From the NCBI RefSeq assembly GCF_902706295.1, contig NZ_CACSJJ010000019.1:1-64000 (forward strand): a DNA stretch of 64,000 nucleotides, written 5' to 3'. The position numbers and the translations under genes are program-made. Origin of the DNA: Arthrobacter sp. 18067 (GTDB lineage Bacteria > Actinomycetota > Actinomycetes > Actinomycetales > Micrococcaceae). Under the pieces are notes generated by a model. That model saw only the letters and a list, made by a program, of their open reading frames with translations. It did not search any database and was not told the origin of the DNA. Shown one piece after another: positions 15,824 to 23,998 of this stretch (position 1 is its first letter; each line of letters starts with the position of its first letter).

Positions 15824-16771
15824 CTAGTTGCGTGGCGTGAGCGTGAGCAGAACTGCTTCCGGCCGGCAGGCGATGCGGACCGGTGCGAAGCGCGAGGTGC
15901 CGATGCCGCCTGAGACGTTCACCGGCGTCGTGAATTCATTGCTTTCCCAGTCGTGGAGGCCTTTGGCGCGCCACGTGGGGAGGTCGCAGTTGGAGACTAG
16001 GGCACCGTAGCCGGGGATGCAGATCTGGCCGCCGTGGGTATGGCCGGCGAGGATCAGGTCTGCGCCGGCTTCGGTGAAGTGGTCTAGCACTCGCTGGTAC
16101 GGAGCGTGGATCACAGCGACTTTGAGGTGAGGGCGGGCGTCCTGGTTCACTGTGCCGCGGGGCCAGCCAGCGTAGCGTTCCCGTTTGAGGTGCGGGTCGT
16201 CGATTCCGGAGAAATCGAAGCGGAGCCCGTTCAGCACCACAGACTGGGCGCGGTTGGTGAGATCGATCCAACCGCCCATGCCGAACGCTGACCGGAGCTT
16301 TGGCCAGTCGAGCTTGATGGGTTCAGTTTTGAGCTTTGAGGGCCCGCGGAAGTATCCCGCCGGGTTCTTGATTCTTGGCGCGTAGTAGTCGTTGGAGCCT
16401 GGCACGAAAACGCCGGGGAACTCCAGCAGGGGACGCAGCGCCTGGATCAAGGGGTCTACGGCTTTGATGTGGCTCAGGTTGTCGCCTGTGTTGACCACAA
16501 GGTCGGGTTTCAGACCCGCCAACGACTGGAGCCACTGGGCCTTCTTGTCCTGACCTGGAACGAAGTGGATATCGCTCAGGTGCAGAACGCGAAACGGCGC
16601 CGATCCCTCAGGGAGGATCGGCAGCGTTTCCTGGCGGACCTCGAACTGGTCCTTCTCCCACCAGCCGTAGGCAGCTGCTGCCGCTCCGGCTGTTGCACCA
16701 AGGGCTGTAGTGACGGCGAAACCGCGCCCGACGGTGCGGACGCGGTTTGCCAGTGAATCACGGAAGGACAC
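15824..16771 (-). CDS. Metallophosphoesterase, membrane-anchored
   Basis: 315-residue calcineurin-type phosphoesterase with one N-terminal hydrophobic segment (residues 18-37). Metal-binding motifs are HLSDIHF near 68, NTGDNL near 95, PGSNDYY (in place of GNHD) near 124, VIHAPYQRV near 220, and LAGHTHGGQICIPGYG near 240. The GTG start lies 2 nt after the stop codon of the PBP gene and has AAGGAC upstream, so the two are cotranscribed. The same PBP-phosphoesterase pair occurs in mycobacteria (ponA2 with Rv3683, from memory). The substrate is unknown; an envelope-facing role is suggested by the anchor and partner. Confidence 0.88.
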   Translation of the reverse strand: MSFRDSLANRVRTVGRGFAVTTALGATAGAAAAAYGWWEKDQFEVRQETLPILPEGSAPFRVLHLSDIHFVPGQDKKAQWLQSLAGLKPDLVVNTGDNLSHIKAVDPLIQALRPLLEFPGVFVPGSNDYYAPRIKNPAGYFRGPSKLKTEPIKLDWPKLRSAFGMGGWIDLTNRAQSVVLNGLRFDFSGIDDPHLKRERYAGWPRGTVNQDARPHLKVAVIHAPYQRVLDHFTEAGADLILAGHTHGGQICIPGYGALVSNCDLPTWRAKGLHDWESNEFTTPVNVSGGIGTSRFAPVRIACRPEAVLLTLTPRN

Positions 16772-16773
16772 GC

Positions 16774-19065
16774 TTAGTCCTTATCGTTGTTGCCGTTGCC
16801 GTTGTTCCCGTTGCCGCTGTTTCCGTTGCCGGAGGACGGTGCGGGGTTCGGCGTCGTTGGTGCCGGCGTTGTGTTGCGCTGCGGGGCAGCCGTGCCGAGC
16901 AAGTTGGAAGGCGGAGCTTGGAACGGGTTGGTTCCGTATGCGGGAGCCACCGACAACATGTAGTTGGTGAACTGCGGACCGGCAATCATGTAACCGTCAA
17001 TGGAGGGGTAGAACTTGCCGTTGACGGTCAGGTTTCGGCCCGGGCGGAGCTGGTCACCCAGCGGGTCGCCGAACCAGGAAGCCGTTGCCAACCCAGTGGT
17101 GTAACCGACAACCCAGGTGGAGCCGTTGGAGTCGTTGGTACCCGTCTTGGCTGCAACCGGGAAGTTGCCCTTCGTGGAAAGCGCCGGGCGGATCAACGAA
17201 CCCGAGCCAGCGTTGAGCACTTCCTGCATGGCATAGGCAACGCCACGGGCGACTTCGGGTTTCACGGCGTCCTTGCAATTGGAGGACTGGGCAGGCAACT
17301 CAGCGCCCGACTGGTCCTTCACCGACGTGATGGCGATCGGTTCGCAGTACTTGCCGTCAGCAGCGAAGGTTGCAAATGCGGCTGCCATTGTCAGCGGCGC
17401 GGTCTGGGTTGCACCGATCAGGTTCGACAGTGTGGTCATCGGGACCTGGGGGTTGGGATCAGTGACCTTGCCCGTTTCATCGCGGGTCGGGAGTCCGCCG
17501 TGGATTCCGGTGGCATCCACGATGCCCTGAATGCCACAGAGGTCCACCTGGGATGCAGAGGCAAACGTCGCGGTGTTGATGGAGTTCATGAGGCCGTAGA
17601 GGACGGTCATGTTCCGGTAATAACCCTCATCAGAGTTCTGGAGGTCGAAGGTACCGTTGGTGGCGTCGTACCAGCCCACCGTCGGTGCAGGACAGGTGTT
17701 CCTCCACGGGAAGTTCTGCTTGTACCTTCGGACGCTTGCGTTGATGTTCGTGTTCATCGACTTGCCCTCGTTCAGCCACTGGGCGAACGTGAACGGTTTC
17801 ATCGTTGAGCCAGGCTGGAAGCCACCAATGCCGTTGAGGTCGTTGCCGTTGGCATCGAGGACATCAACGTTGAAGTTCTGGGTCTGATCGAACTTGCCCT
17901 CTTGAGGCAGCCAGACGGTGTTCTGGGCCATGCTGACGATTTGTCCCGTACCCGGCTGCACGGACGTGATCGATGCGCCCCACTTGTCCGGGTTGGCGCC
18001 GGCCGTGGCATCAACCTGCTGCTGGGCAACCGTCTGGGCAGTCGGATCGAGGGTGGTCTGGATGGTGAGACCGCCGCGCTGGACGCGCTTGATGCGCTCT
18101 TCCGTGGTGTCGCCATAGGCGGGGTTGTTGAAGAGCAGGTGAAGGACGTAGTCACAGAAGTACGGCGCCATGGTGGCGTACGCGCAACCCTGACGGGCCG
18201 GGGTGACCTTGGTGGTGACCGGGGTGGCTACGGCTTCGTCGTACTCTGCCTGCGTAATCTTGCCCTGGTTCACCATGGCAGCGAGCACCAGGTCGCGGCG
18301 CTTCTGCGCGTTGTCCGGGTTCGCGATGGGATCGAAGGCCGAGGGGCTGTTCACGAGGCCGGCCAGGAGGGCGGCCTGCGGAAGCGTCAGGTCCTTGGCG
18401 GTGGTGCTGAAGAAGAACTTGGAGGCAGCTTCGATTCCGTAGGCGTCACGGTTGAAGAACACGATGTTGAGGTAGCCCTCAAGGATCTGCTCCTTGGAGA
18501 ACTTCTTCTCCAGGGCGATGGCGAGCTTCATTTCGCGGAGCTTGTCGCCCACGCCCTTGCCGCCACCATTGAGCTTGACGTCTTCTTCGCGGTCGGACGC
18601 CACCAGGGACTCGTTGATGACGTTGTTCACGTATTGCTGCGTGATGGTGGACGCGCCCTGCTTGTTGCCGCGGGCGGTGCTGACGATGGCTCGCATGATG
18701 CCGGTGGTGTCGATACCGCCGTGCTCATAGAAACGGCTGTCTTCGATGGCGATGACAGCGTCCTTGATGTACGGGCTCATCGAATCCAGCGGGACCTTGG
18801 TCCGGTTCTCCGCATAGATCGAGGCGATCGGCGAACCGTCCTTCGCCAGGATCGTTGTGTTCTGGCTGGGCGGATCCACCTGGAGTTCCGCCGGCAGAGT
18901 GTCAAAGAACTGGATTGAACCACTGGCGGCACTGCCCGAAACGGCGGCTGCGGGGACCAAAAGGCCCGCCACGAGGACGCCACAAATCGCGCTCACACCA
19001 AGGAAGCCTAGAATCTTTCCGAGGGTGGTGGCAGTGTCGAATAGTGGGTTCTTGCGAGTCACCAT
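16774..19065 (-). CDS. Class A penicillin-binding protein (transglycosylase/transpeptidase)
   Basis: 763-residue bifunctional peptidoglycan synthase. A short cytoplasmic start is followed by one membrane helix (residues 15-45). The GT51 domain has EDSRFYEHGG near 107 and STITQQYVNN near 135. The transpeptidase has PGSTMKPF (catalytic Ser, SxxK) near 417, SIN (SxN) near 494 and KTGT near 638. The C-terminus is a Pro/Ser/Asn/Gly tail ending in repeated NGN units. The ATG at 19065 is preferred: it matches the family start and has TAAAGT 7 nt upstream (19073-19078), giving a leaderless transcript; the longer frame to 19137 would run through the neighbour's promoter. Likely counterpart of mycobacterial PonA2. 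Confidence 0.9.
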   Translation of the reverse strand: MVTRKNPLFDTATTLGKILGFLGVSAICGVLVAGLLVPAAAVSGSAASGSIQFFDTLPAELQVDPPSQNTTILAKDGSPIASIYAENRTKVPLDSMSPYIKDAVIAIEDSRFYEHGGIDTTGIMRAIVSTARGNKQGASTITQQYVNNVINESLVASDREEDVKLNGGGKGVGDKLREMKLAIALEKKFSKEQILEGYLNIVFFNRDAYGIEAASKFFFSTTAKDLTLPQAALLAGLVNSPSAFDPIANPDNAQKRRDLVLAAMVNQGKITQAEYDEAVATPVTTKVTPARQGCAYATMAPYFCDYVLHLLFNNPAYGDTTEERIKRVQRGGLTIQTTLDPTAQTVAQQQVDATAGANPDKWGASITSVQPGTGQIVSMAQNTVWLPQEGKFDQTQNFNVDVLDANGNDLNGIGGFQPGSTMKPFTFAQWLNEGKSMNTNINASVRRYKQNFPWRNTCPAPTVGWYDATNGTFDLQNSDEGYYRNMTVLYGLMNSINTATFASASQVDLCGIQGIVDATGIHGGLPTRDETGKVTDPNPQVPMTTLSNLIGATQTAPLTMAAAFATFAADGKYCEPIAITSVKDQSGAELPAQSSNCKDAVKPEVARGVAYAMQEVLNAGSGSLIRPALSTKGNFPVAAKTGTNDSNGSTWVVGYTTGLATASWFGDPLGDQLRPGRNLTVNGKFYPSIDGYMIAGPQFTNYMLSVAPAYGTNPFQAPPSNLLGTAAPQRNTTPAPTTPNPAPSSGNGNSGNGNNGNGNNDKD

Positions 19066-19102
19066 GTTTTCCACTTTACCGGCAAGGGCTAGGCTTTCTG
19101 TC

Positions 19103-19258
19103 ATGACCAAATGGGAGTACGCCACGATTCCGCTCATTATTCACGCCACGAAGCAGATCCTGGACCAGTGGGGCGAAGACGGCTGGGAGCTTGTCCAGGT
19201 CGTCGGTGGCCCCGATGGCAAAGGCCTTGTTGCATACCTGAAGAGGGAGAAGCAGTAA
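19103..19258 (+). CDS. DUF4177-type small protein
   Basis: 51-residue protein beginning MTKWEYATIPLIIHATKQIL and containing WGEDGWELVQVV, the core of the DUF4177 family. Its function is not known. It fills only 156 bp. The ATG at 19103 has TAGGCT 7 nt upstream (19090-19095) and no ribosome site, fitting a leaderless mRNA. It diverges from the PBP gene with only 37 bp between start codons and is followed 2 bp later by the RidA gene, the same order as Rv3678A-Rv3678c in mycobacteria (from memory). Confidence 0.85.
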   Translation: MTKWEYATIPLIIHATKQILDQWGEDGWELVQVVGGPDGKGLVAYLKREKQ

Positions 19259-19260
19259 CC

Positions 19261-19797
19261 ATGACCACCCCCGCAGAAACCACGTCTCCCGCGGAATCCG
19301 GCGCCCCCACATCCGCTGTCGAGCAGCGCTTGGCCGAGCTCGGATTGACCCTCCCCGAGGTCGCCGCACCCGTTGCCGACTACGTGCCGGCCATCGTCTC
19401 CGGCAACTACGTTTACACCTCCGGACAGCTGCCCTTTATTAACGGCAAACTCGAAGCTACGGGCAAGGTCTCCCTCGGCGAGTTGGGCACATCCGACGAA
19501 CCCACCGTTGATCCCGAAGACGCCAAGCGCTACGCCGCCGTCTGCGCCATCAACGCCCTGGCAGCCGTCAAGAGCGTCATCGGCGACCTCGACCGCATCA
19601 CCCGCATCGTCAAGGTAGTTGGCTTCGTAGCCTCCGAGCCCACCTTCACCGGCCAGCCCGGCGTCATCAATGGTGCGTCCGAACTCCTCGGCCAGGTCCT
19701 GGGCGAGGCAGGCAAGCACGCACGCTCCGCCGTCGGCGTTTCTGTCCTGCCGCTCGACTCTCCTGTTGAAGTCGAGCTCATCGCTGAATTCAGCTAA
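19261..19797 (+). CDS. RidA family (YjgF/YER057c) protein
   Basis: 178-residue protein, longer than the usual 130 because of an N-terminal tail of about 25 polar residues. RidA proteins hydrolyse reactive enamine/imine intermediates formed by PLP enzymes. The core reads VSGNYVYTSGQLPFINGKLEATGKV, later INALAAVKSVIGDLDRITRIVKVVGFV, and ends in VGVSVLPLDSPVEVELIAEF. The canonical catalytic Arg position near the C-terminus is not in the usual VEIEAIA context, as in many actinobacterial homologues. Start ATG 2 nt after the DUF4177 stop codon. Confidence 0.85.
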   Translation: MTTPAETTSPAESGAPTSAVEQRLAELGLTLPEVAAPVADYVPAIVSGNYVYTSGQLPFINGKLEATGKVSLGELGTSDEPTVDPEDAKRYAAVCAINALAAVKSVIGDLDRITRIVKVVGFVASEPTFTGQPGVINGASELLGQVLGEAGKHARSAVGVSVLPLDSPVEVELIAEFS

Positions 19798-19814
19798 GGA
19801 ACCGGTTCACCCAA

Positions 19815-20726
19815 TTGCCGCAGCTTGCCCGCCGCCTGTTTGTACTGCCTCCCGAACTCGAAGGGGCAGCACGGAACTGGCTTGAGCTCGGCGAGCGGAC
19901 CCCCAGGGCCGCCCGCTACGCATCATCAGTTGTGCTTTTGCGCGACTCGCCCACCGGCTTGGAAACCTGGCTTGGTTACAGGCCAGGCTCCTCGCCGTTG
20001 GGCGTTGTCGCGTTTCCGGGCGGATCTCTGGACCCGTCCGACGACGACCCCGTAGGTTGGGTTGGCCCCTCACCCCAGCAGTGGGCTGAGCACATGGGAA
20101 CGGACGACGTCGGACTCGCCCGCCGCCACGTGGTGGGCGCCATCCGCGAACTCTTTGAAGAGACCGGCGTCCTGCTCGCGGGACCCGATGCATCGTCCAC
20201 CGTCGAATCGAACTCCACTGTGGACTGGATGCGCGCCCGCGAAGCCGTGGCAGCCCAGGAGAAGTCCTTCACGGAGATGCTCTCCAAGCGCGGACTCTCC
20301 CTTCGCACTGACCTTCTGAAGCCGCTGGTGAACTGGCTCAGCCCGGACTTTGCGCACACCCGTTTCAACACGCGTTACTTCGCCGCGACCGTCCCAGTGA
20401 ACCAGCAGCCCAGTATTCTCGGAAGCAAGGGCGTGTGGGGGCGCTGGGTCACCGCGGCCGAAGCGATTGCCCTCCGCGAGACCCCGGCGCTCGGCGACGA
20501 AGTTGGACAGCAGAACACCGTCGGCCTCACGCTTGGCCAACTGCTGGTACCCGGGTCCGAAATCATGCTCGAGAAAATGGCGGCCTCCAATGGGTGCATC
20601 GCCTACCTGAGCTACAAACGCAAAGCGCATGTGTACCAGGCGAAGCTCGTGGACGAAGGCGGAATCCTGATGCTCGAGGTCGAAGCAGCACGGACCGTGG
20701 CAGGGGAGCCCCAGCGCGAGCGTTAA
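19815..20726 (+). CDS. Nudix hydrolase
   Basis: 303-residue hydrolase of the long actinobacterial Nudix type. The Nudix box is split by an insertion, as is common in this subgroup: VVAFPGGSLDPSDDD near residue 62 and GAIRELFEETGVLL near 108, with the REx2EE metal ligands intact. It would cleave a nucleoside-diphosphate-linked substrate. The TTG at 19815 is the only reasonable start in frame; it lies 17 bp after the RidA stop, so translation is probably coupled. It converges on the WYL regulator across a repeat array. Confidence 0.8.
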   Translation: MPQLARRLFVLPPELEGAARNWLELGERTPRAARYASSVVLLRDSPTGLETWLGYRPGSSPLGVVAFPGGSLDPSDDDPVGWVGPSPQQWAEHMGTDDVGLARRHVVGAIRELFEETGVLLAGPDASSTVESNSTVDWMRAREAVAAQEKSFTEMLSKRGLSLRTDLLKPLVNWLSPDFAHTRFNTRYFAATVPVNQQPSILGSKGVWGRWVTAAEAIALRETPALGDEVGQQNTVGLTLGQLLVPGSEIMLEKMAASNGCIAYLSYKRKAHVYQAKLVDEGGILMLEVEAARTVAGEPQRER

Positions 20727-20740
20727 AGCCCCACTCGACG

Positions 20741-20836
20741 CTCTCTCACCGATCACCCGTCTGAGTGGGTCGCTCTCTCACCTCCCGCTGGGTTTGGGCG
20801 AAGGCTCGCTCACTTTCTGTCGGTGACCGTCACCGG
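20741..20836 (+). repeat. 32-bp-period repeat array, three units
   Basis: CTCTCTCACC occurs at 20741 and 20773, and a diverged CTCGCTCACT at 20805: exact 32-bp spacing. The 22 nt between the heads are variable. The array lies between the convergent Nudix and WYL genes and its last unit runs into the WYL coding end. The same head and period recur at 25190 and, inverted, at 25851-25925. Confidence 0.75.
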
Positions 20837-21787
20837 TTCGTCGTTTGTCGCTCGAAGGTAGACGTCTGCGAGGTGCCTCAAATGCGGTATCAGGGCAGCC
20901 GGCGACTCTACTGTGAAATCCATGCCAAGCATGCCGATGTAAGCGGCGATGGTTTCGAGGCTGTCGGCGCCTGTGACCAAGACGGACTCGGTGTCGGAGA
21001 TCGACTCCACCACCCCCACCGCGTGGTTGATTCGAGCAAGTACAGCCTCTGCGGGTGCGGCGACGCGAAGGCGGGCATGCACTTTCCAGCCGCTGGCGGC
21101 GATCGAATGCATCGCGAACGCGGTGTAATCTCCGCCCGGCAGCGGTGACGGGGAGAACCGACGGCGGGTACGCATCCGCGGTTCGATCCAATCCGCGCGG
21201 AAGACGCCCCATTCATCAGAGGCAGGGTCACGCCCCACCAAGTACCAGCGCCGTTGCCAACTCAGCAGACGATAAGGCTCCACGAGCCTGGACGTACCGC
21301 GGTCATCGAACCGGAACCATTCGACGTCGCGGATGGCGGCTGCTACAGCGGCGAGAACCGCGTGGTTGACTTCGGGATCTTCCGCATCTGTCCCGTTGTT
21401 CTCGGGCGCGCGATCGACATTCGACAGTGCGGTGACAGTTGGCCGAAGCCGCGACGGAAGCACTTGCTCGAGTTTTGCCAGGGCACGGGCACTCGACTCG
21501 GCAATGCCGGCGATGCCCGTTGCCGTGCGGAGGCCAATAGCGACGGCCACGGCTTCCTCGTCGTCGAGGAGCAGCGGCGGTAGCTTTCCGCCGGCACCGA
21601 GGCGGTAGCCTCCCGCCGTCCCGCGGGTCGCATCCACCGGGTACCCGAGTTCCCGTAATCGATCGATGTCCTTGCGAACCGTGCGCGTCGAAATGCCGAG
21701 GCGGTCAGCGAGGTCCGTGCCTGTCCAATCTGGCCGGGACTGCAAGAGCGAGAGGAGAGCCAAAAGGCGTTCAGCTGTTGAGGACAT
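20810..21787 (-). CDS. WYL-domain transcriptional regulator (YafY type)
   Basis: 325-residue regulator. Residues 1-60 form a winged helix of the HTH-11/DeoR-like type (TDLADRLGISTRTVRKDIDRLRELGYPV, broken here as two motifs: LADRLGIS and TRTVRKDIDRL). The WYL domain follows at about 140-220, with PYRLLSWQRRWYLVGRD in place of the WYL core, and a C-terminal WCX-like segment ends the protein. WYL domains sense nucleic-acid or small ligands. The start ATG at 21787 is divergent from the epoxide hydrolase gene, 63 bp away, with an inverted repeat between them, so it probably controls that gene and itself. Confidence 0.88.
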   Translation of the reverse strand: MSSTAERLLALLSLLQSRPDWTGTDLADRLGISTRTVRKDIDRLRELGYPVDATRGTAGGYRLGAGGKLPPLLLDDEEAVAVAIGLRTATGIAGIAESSARALAKLEQVLPSRLRPTVTALSNVDRAPENNGTDAEDPEVNHAVLAAVAAAIRDVEWFRFDDRGTSRLVEPYRLLSWQRRWYLVGRDPASDEWGVFRADWIEPRMRTRRRFSPSPLPGGDYTAFAMHSIAASGWKVHARLRVAAPAEAVLARINHAVGVVESISDTESVLVTGADSLETIAAYIGMLGMDFTVESPAALIPHLRHLADVYLRATNDEPVTVTDRK

Positions 21788-21809
21788 CGTGCGAAATTCC
21801 TGATTCTTT

Positions 21810-21828
21810 TAGGAAGAAAGGGTTCCTA
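21810..21828. promoter_or_regulatory. Inverted-repeat operator between WYL regulator and epoxide hydrolase
   Basis: TAGGAA (21810-21815) and TTCCTA (21823-21828) make a perfect 6-bp dyad with a 7-nt centre. It occupies the expected -35 position of the epoxide hydrolase promoter, whose -10 is TATCGT at 21838-21843. It is the natural binding site for the divergently coded WYL protein. Confidence 0.55.
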
Positions 21829-21850
21829 TATCGACCGTATCGTCTTAAAC

Positions 21851-23005
21851 ATGATGAATATCACAGAAGCGAGTATCGATATCCGCGACTTCCGCCTGGA
21901 CGTTCCGCAGGCCGAACTTGATGATCTGATGGAGCGCCTCGCCCGCACCCGGCTGCCCCAGACGGCGCCAGTTGATGACTGGGACGCAGGGACGCCGAAC
22001 TCCTACCTTCGCGAGGCCGTGGACGCGTGGACCACCAGCTTTGACTGGCGGACACAGGAAGCGCGCATCAACGCCGTTCCGCACTTCACCACCGAGATCG
22101 ACGGACAGCACTTCCATTTCATCCATGTGCGCTCACCACATGCGGGAGCTACGCCGCTGCTCCTGGCGCACACCTACCCTGGCTCGTCCGTCGACTACCT
22201 CGACATGATCGATGAACTTATCGATCCCGTGGCGCACGGTGGCCGGGCTGAGGACGCCTTCGACGTAGTGCTCCCGGACGCCCCCGGCTACGGATTCTCC
22301 AATCCTGTGGCCGAGACCGGGTGGAACACTGCACGCGTGGCCCGAGCCTATGACGCTCTCATGCGCGGCCTTGGCTACACCCACTACGGTATTCACGGTT
22401 CTGACAACGGCGCGATGGTGGCCCGGGAGCTCGGTCTCTTGAACCCGGATGGATTTCTTGGCCTCCACGTGTTGCAGCTTTTCTCGTTCCCGTCGGGTGA
22501 TCCGGGCGAGTTCGAGAAGCTAGAACCGCAGGACTATGCAGGGCTCGCCCATATGGAGTGGTTCCAGTCAGTCGGGGGCTACAACACCATGAACGCGAGT
22601 CGTCCGCAGACCGTGGCCGTGGGGCTGAGCGACTCGCCCGTGGGGCTGCTGGCCTACAGCGAGTTGTTCAACTCGTTCGGAAACGGTACCTCACTGGTAC
22701 CGCTCGAGAAGATCCTCACGGAAGTCACCGTGAACTGGTTCGCGAACGCTGCGGCAGGCATGAGCCGGAGCTACCTGGACAACGCACGCACCCAGGCCGA
22801 GCCACAGGTGAACGGGGCGCCCACCGGTGTGGCAGTTTTCAAAGACGACTTTCAAACGATCCGTGTCTTCGCCGAGCGCGATAACTCAAACATCGTGCAC
22901 TGGAGTCGATTTGAGGAGGGCGGGCACTTCGCCGCTTTGGAAGTGCCATCGCTCGTAGCCGGCGACATTCGAGCATTCTTCGGGCTGGTTCGCGCCGGGC
23001 GGTAA
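21851..23005 (+). CDS. Epoxide hydrolase (microsomal type, EHN plus alpha/beta hydrolase)
   Basis: 384-residue enzyme with the EHN domain at residues 8-115 (FRLDVPQAELDDLMERLARTRLP split as FRLDVPQAELDDL and RLARTRLP) followed by an alpha/beta hydrolase core. The oxyanion motif is HTYPGSS near 126 (usually HGWPGS), and the nucleophile lies in HGSDNGAM near 180, Asp at the GGDWG position. The charge-relay His is in EEGGHFAALE near 357. It would open an epoxide to a diol, or hydrolyse a related substrate. The ATG at 21851 has TATCGT 7 nt upstream and so is probably leaderless. Confidence 0.85.
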   Translation: MMNITEASIDIRDFRLDVPQAELDDLMERLARTRLPQTAPVDDWDAGTPNSYLREAVDAWTTSFDWRTQEARINAVPHFTTEIDGQHFHFIHVRSPHAGATPLLLAHTYPGSSVDYLDMIDELIDPVAHGGRAEDAFDVVLPDAPGYGFSNPVAETGWNTARVARAYDALMRGLGYTHYGIHGSDNGAMVARELGLLNPDGFLGLHVLQLFSFPSGDPGEFEKLEPQDYAGLAHMEWFQSVGGYNTMNASRPQTVAVGLSDSPVGLLAYSELFNSFGNGTSLVPLEKILTEVTVNWFANAAAGMSRSYLDNARTQAEPQVNGAPTGVAVFKDDFQTIRVFAERDNSNIVHWSRFEEGGHFAALEVPSLVAGDIRAFFGLVRAGR

Positions 23006-23039
23006 CGCCGCGCGGTAACTCAGGAACACAAAAACAAAA

Positions 23040-23070
23040 GAGCCGCCCCGGTAGTAAACCGGGGCGGCTC
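23040..23070. terminator. Bidirectional terminator between epoxide hydrolase and crp
   Basis: A perfect 12-bp stem GAGCCGCCCCGG (23040-23051) with its complement (23059-23070) and loop TAGTAAA, flanked on the left by an A-rich run that becomes a U tract on the minus strand. It serves crp on minus and can also end the hydrolase transcript. Confidence 0.8.
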
Positions 23071-23085
23071 CTTGGCACTTATCGC

Positions 23086-23763
23086 TTAGCGGGAACGCTG
23101 GCGGAGGCGCTGCATGTCGAGGATCACCACGGCGCGGGCTTCCAGACGGAGCCATCCGCGCTGGACGAACTCGGCCAGTGCCTTGTTCACGGTTTCGCGG
23201 GAAGCGCCAACCAGCTGGGCCAGTTCTTCCTGCGTGAGCTCGTGGGCCACCAGGACTCCGTCGGTAGCCGGACGGCCGAAGCGGTCGGCCAGGTCCAGGA
23301 GAGCCTTGGCAACTCGGCCCGGAACGTCCGAGAAGACGAGGTCGGACAGCGAATCGTTGGTGCGGCGGAGGCGGCGGGCCAGGGCCTGCAGCAGCTGCGC
23401 GGAAACCTCGGGGCGCGTGCGGAGCAGCGCGTTGAGGCTTTCGTTCTTGAGGCCGGCCAGACGGGTCTCCGAGACGGCGGTGGCCGTGGCGGTACGCGGG
23501 CTGGGGTCGAACAGGGCCATCTCGCCGAAGAGCTCGCCCGGGCCGAGGATGGCCAGCAGGGACTCGCGTCCGTCGGGGGAGGTGCGGCCGAGCTTCACCT
23601 TGCCGGAAACGATGAAGTAGAGCTGGTCACCCTGGTCGCCTTCGCGGAACACCGATGCCCCGCGTGAGAGGTCCACCTCTGTGAGTTCGTCCGTCAGCAA
23701 GCGGAATGCGTCGTCGTCAAGGGTGGCGAAGAGGGGTGCGCGGCGCAATACCTCGATGTCCAT
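23086..23763 (-). CDS. crp: Crp/Fnr-family cAMP-responsive regulator (GlxR-like)
   Basis: 225-residue global regulator. The cyclic-nucleotide domain spans residues 10-120, with the phosphate-binding cassette GELFGEMALFDPSPRTATA near 76-94. The HTH_Crp domain holds LTQEELAQLVGASRETV and NKALAEF near 174-197. It matches mycobacterial Crp and corynebacterial GlxR in length and motifs. The ATG at 23763 follows an AGGAGA site. The 235 bp to marP contains its promoter; a TGTGA half-site at 23829-23833 hints at autoregulation but lacks the second half. Confidence 0.92.
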   Translation of the reverse strand: MDIEVLRRAPLFATLDDDAFRLLTDELTEVDLSRGASVFREGDQGDQLYFIVSGKVKLGRTSPDGRESLLAILGPGELFGEMALFDPSPRTATATAVSETRLAGLKNESLNALLRTRPEVSAQLLQALARRLRRTNDSLSDLVFSDVPGRVAKALLDLADRFGRPATDGVLVAHELTQEELAQLVGASRETVNKALAEFVQRGWLRLEARAVVILDMQRLRQRSR

Positions 23764-23998
23764 GAAATCTCCTGAATATAAGTTTCGGTCGTGGCGCTTC
23801 AGCCATTGTTTCAGAATTTTTGGGCTTCTGTGACGTACTTGGCACGCGAAACGCTGAAACTACGCGGGTTTGGGGCGATCCAAGGCCTGTTGGCGGCCCA
23901 CAAACGGCAATAAAGCGGCTCCGGATCGTGACCGGACTAACGGTGGGCTGTCAGGGTCAACATCTAGAATTGGCGCTACCCGGCTATGAGGAGCATTG

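Noticed and set aside
23829..23844. Crp autoregulatory site TGTGA-N6-TGGCA.
   Set aside because: Only one half-site matches the consensus, so it is noted in the crp entry but not listed as a feature.
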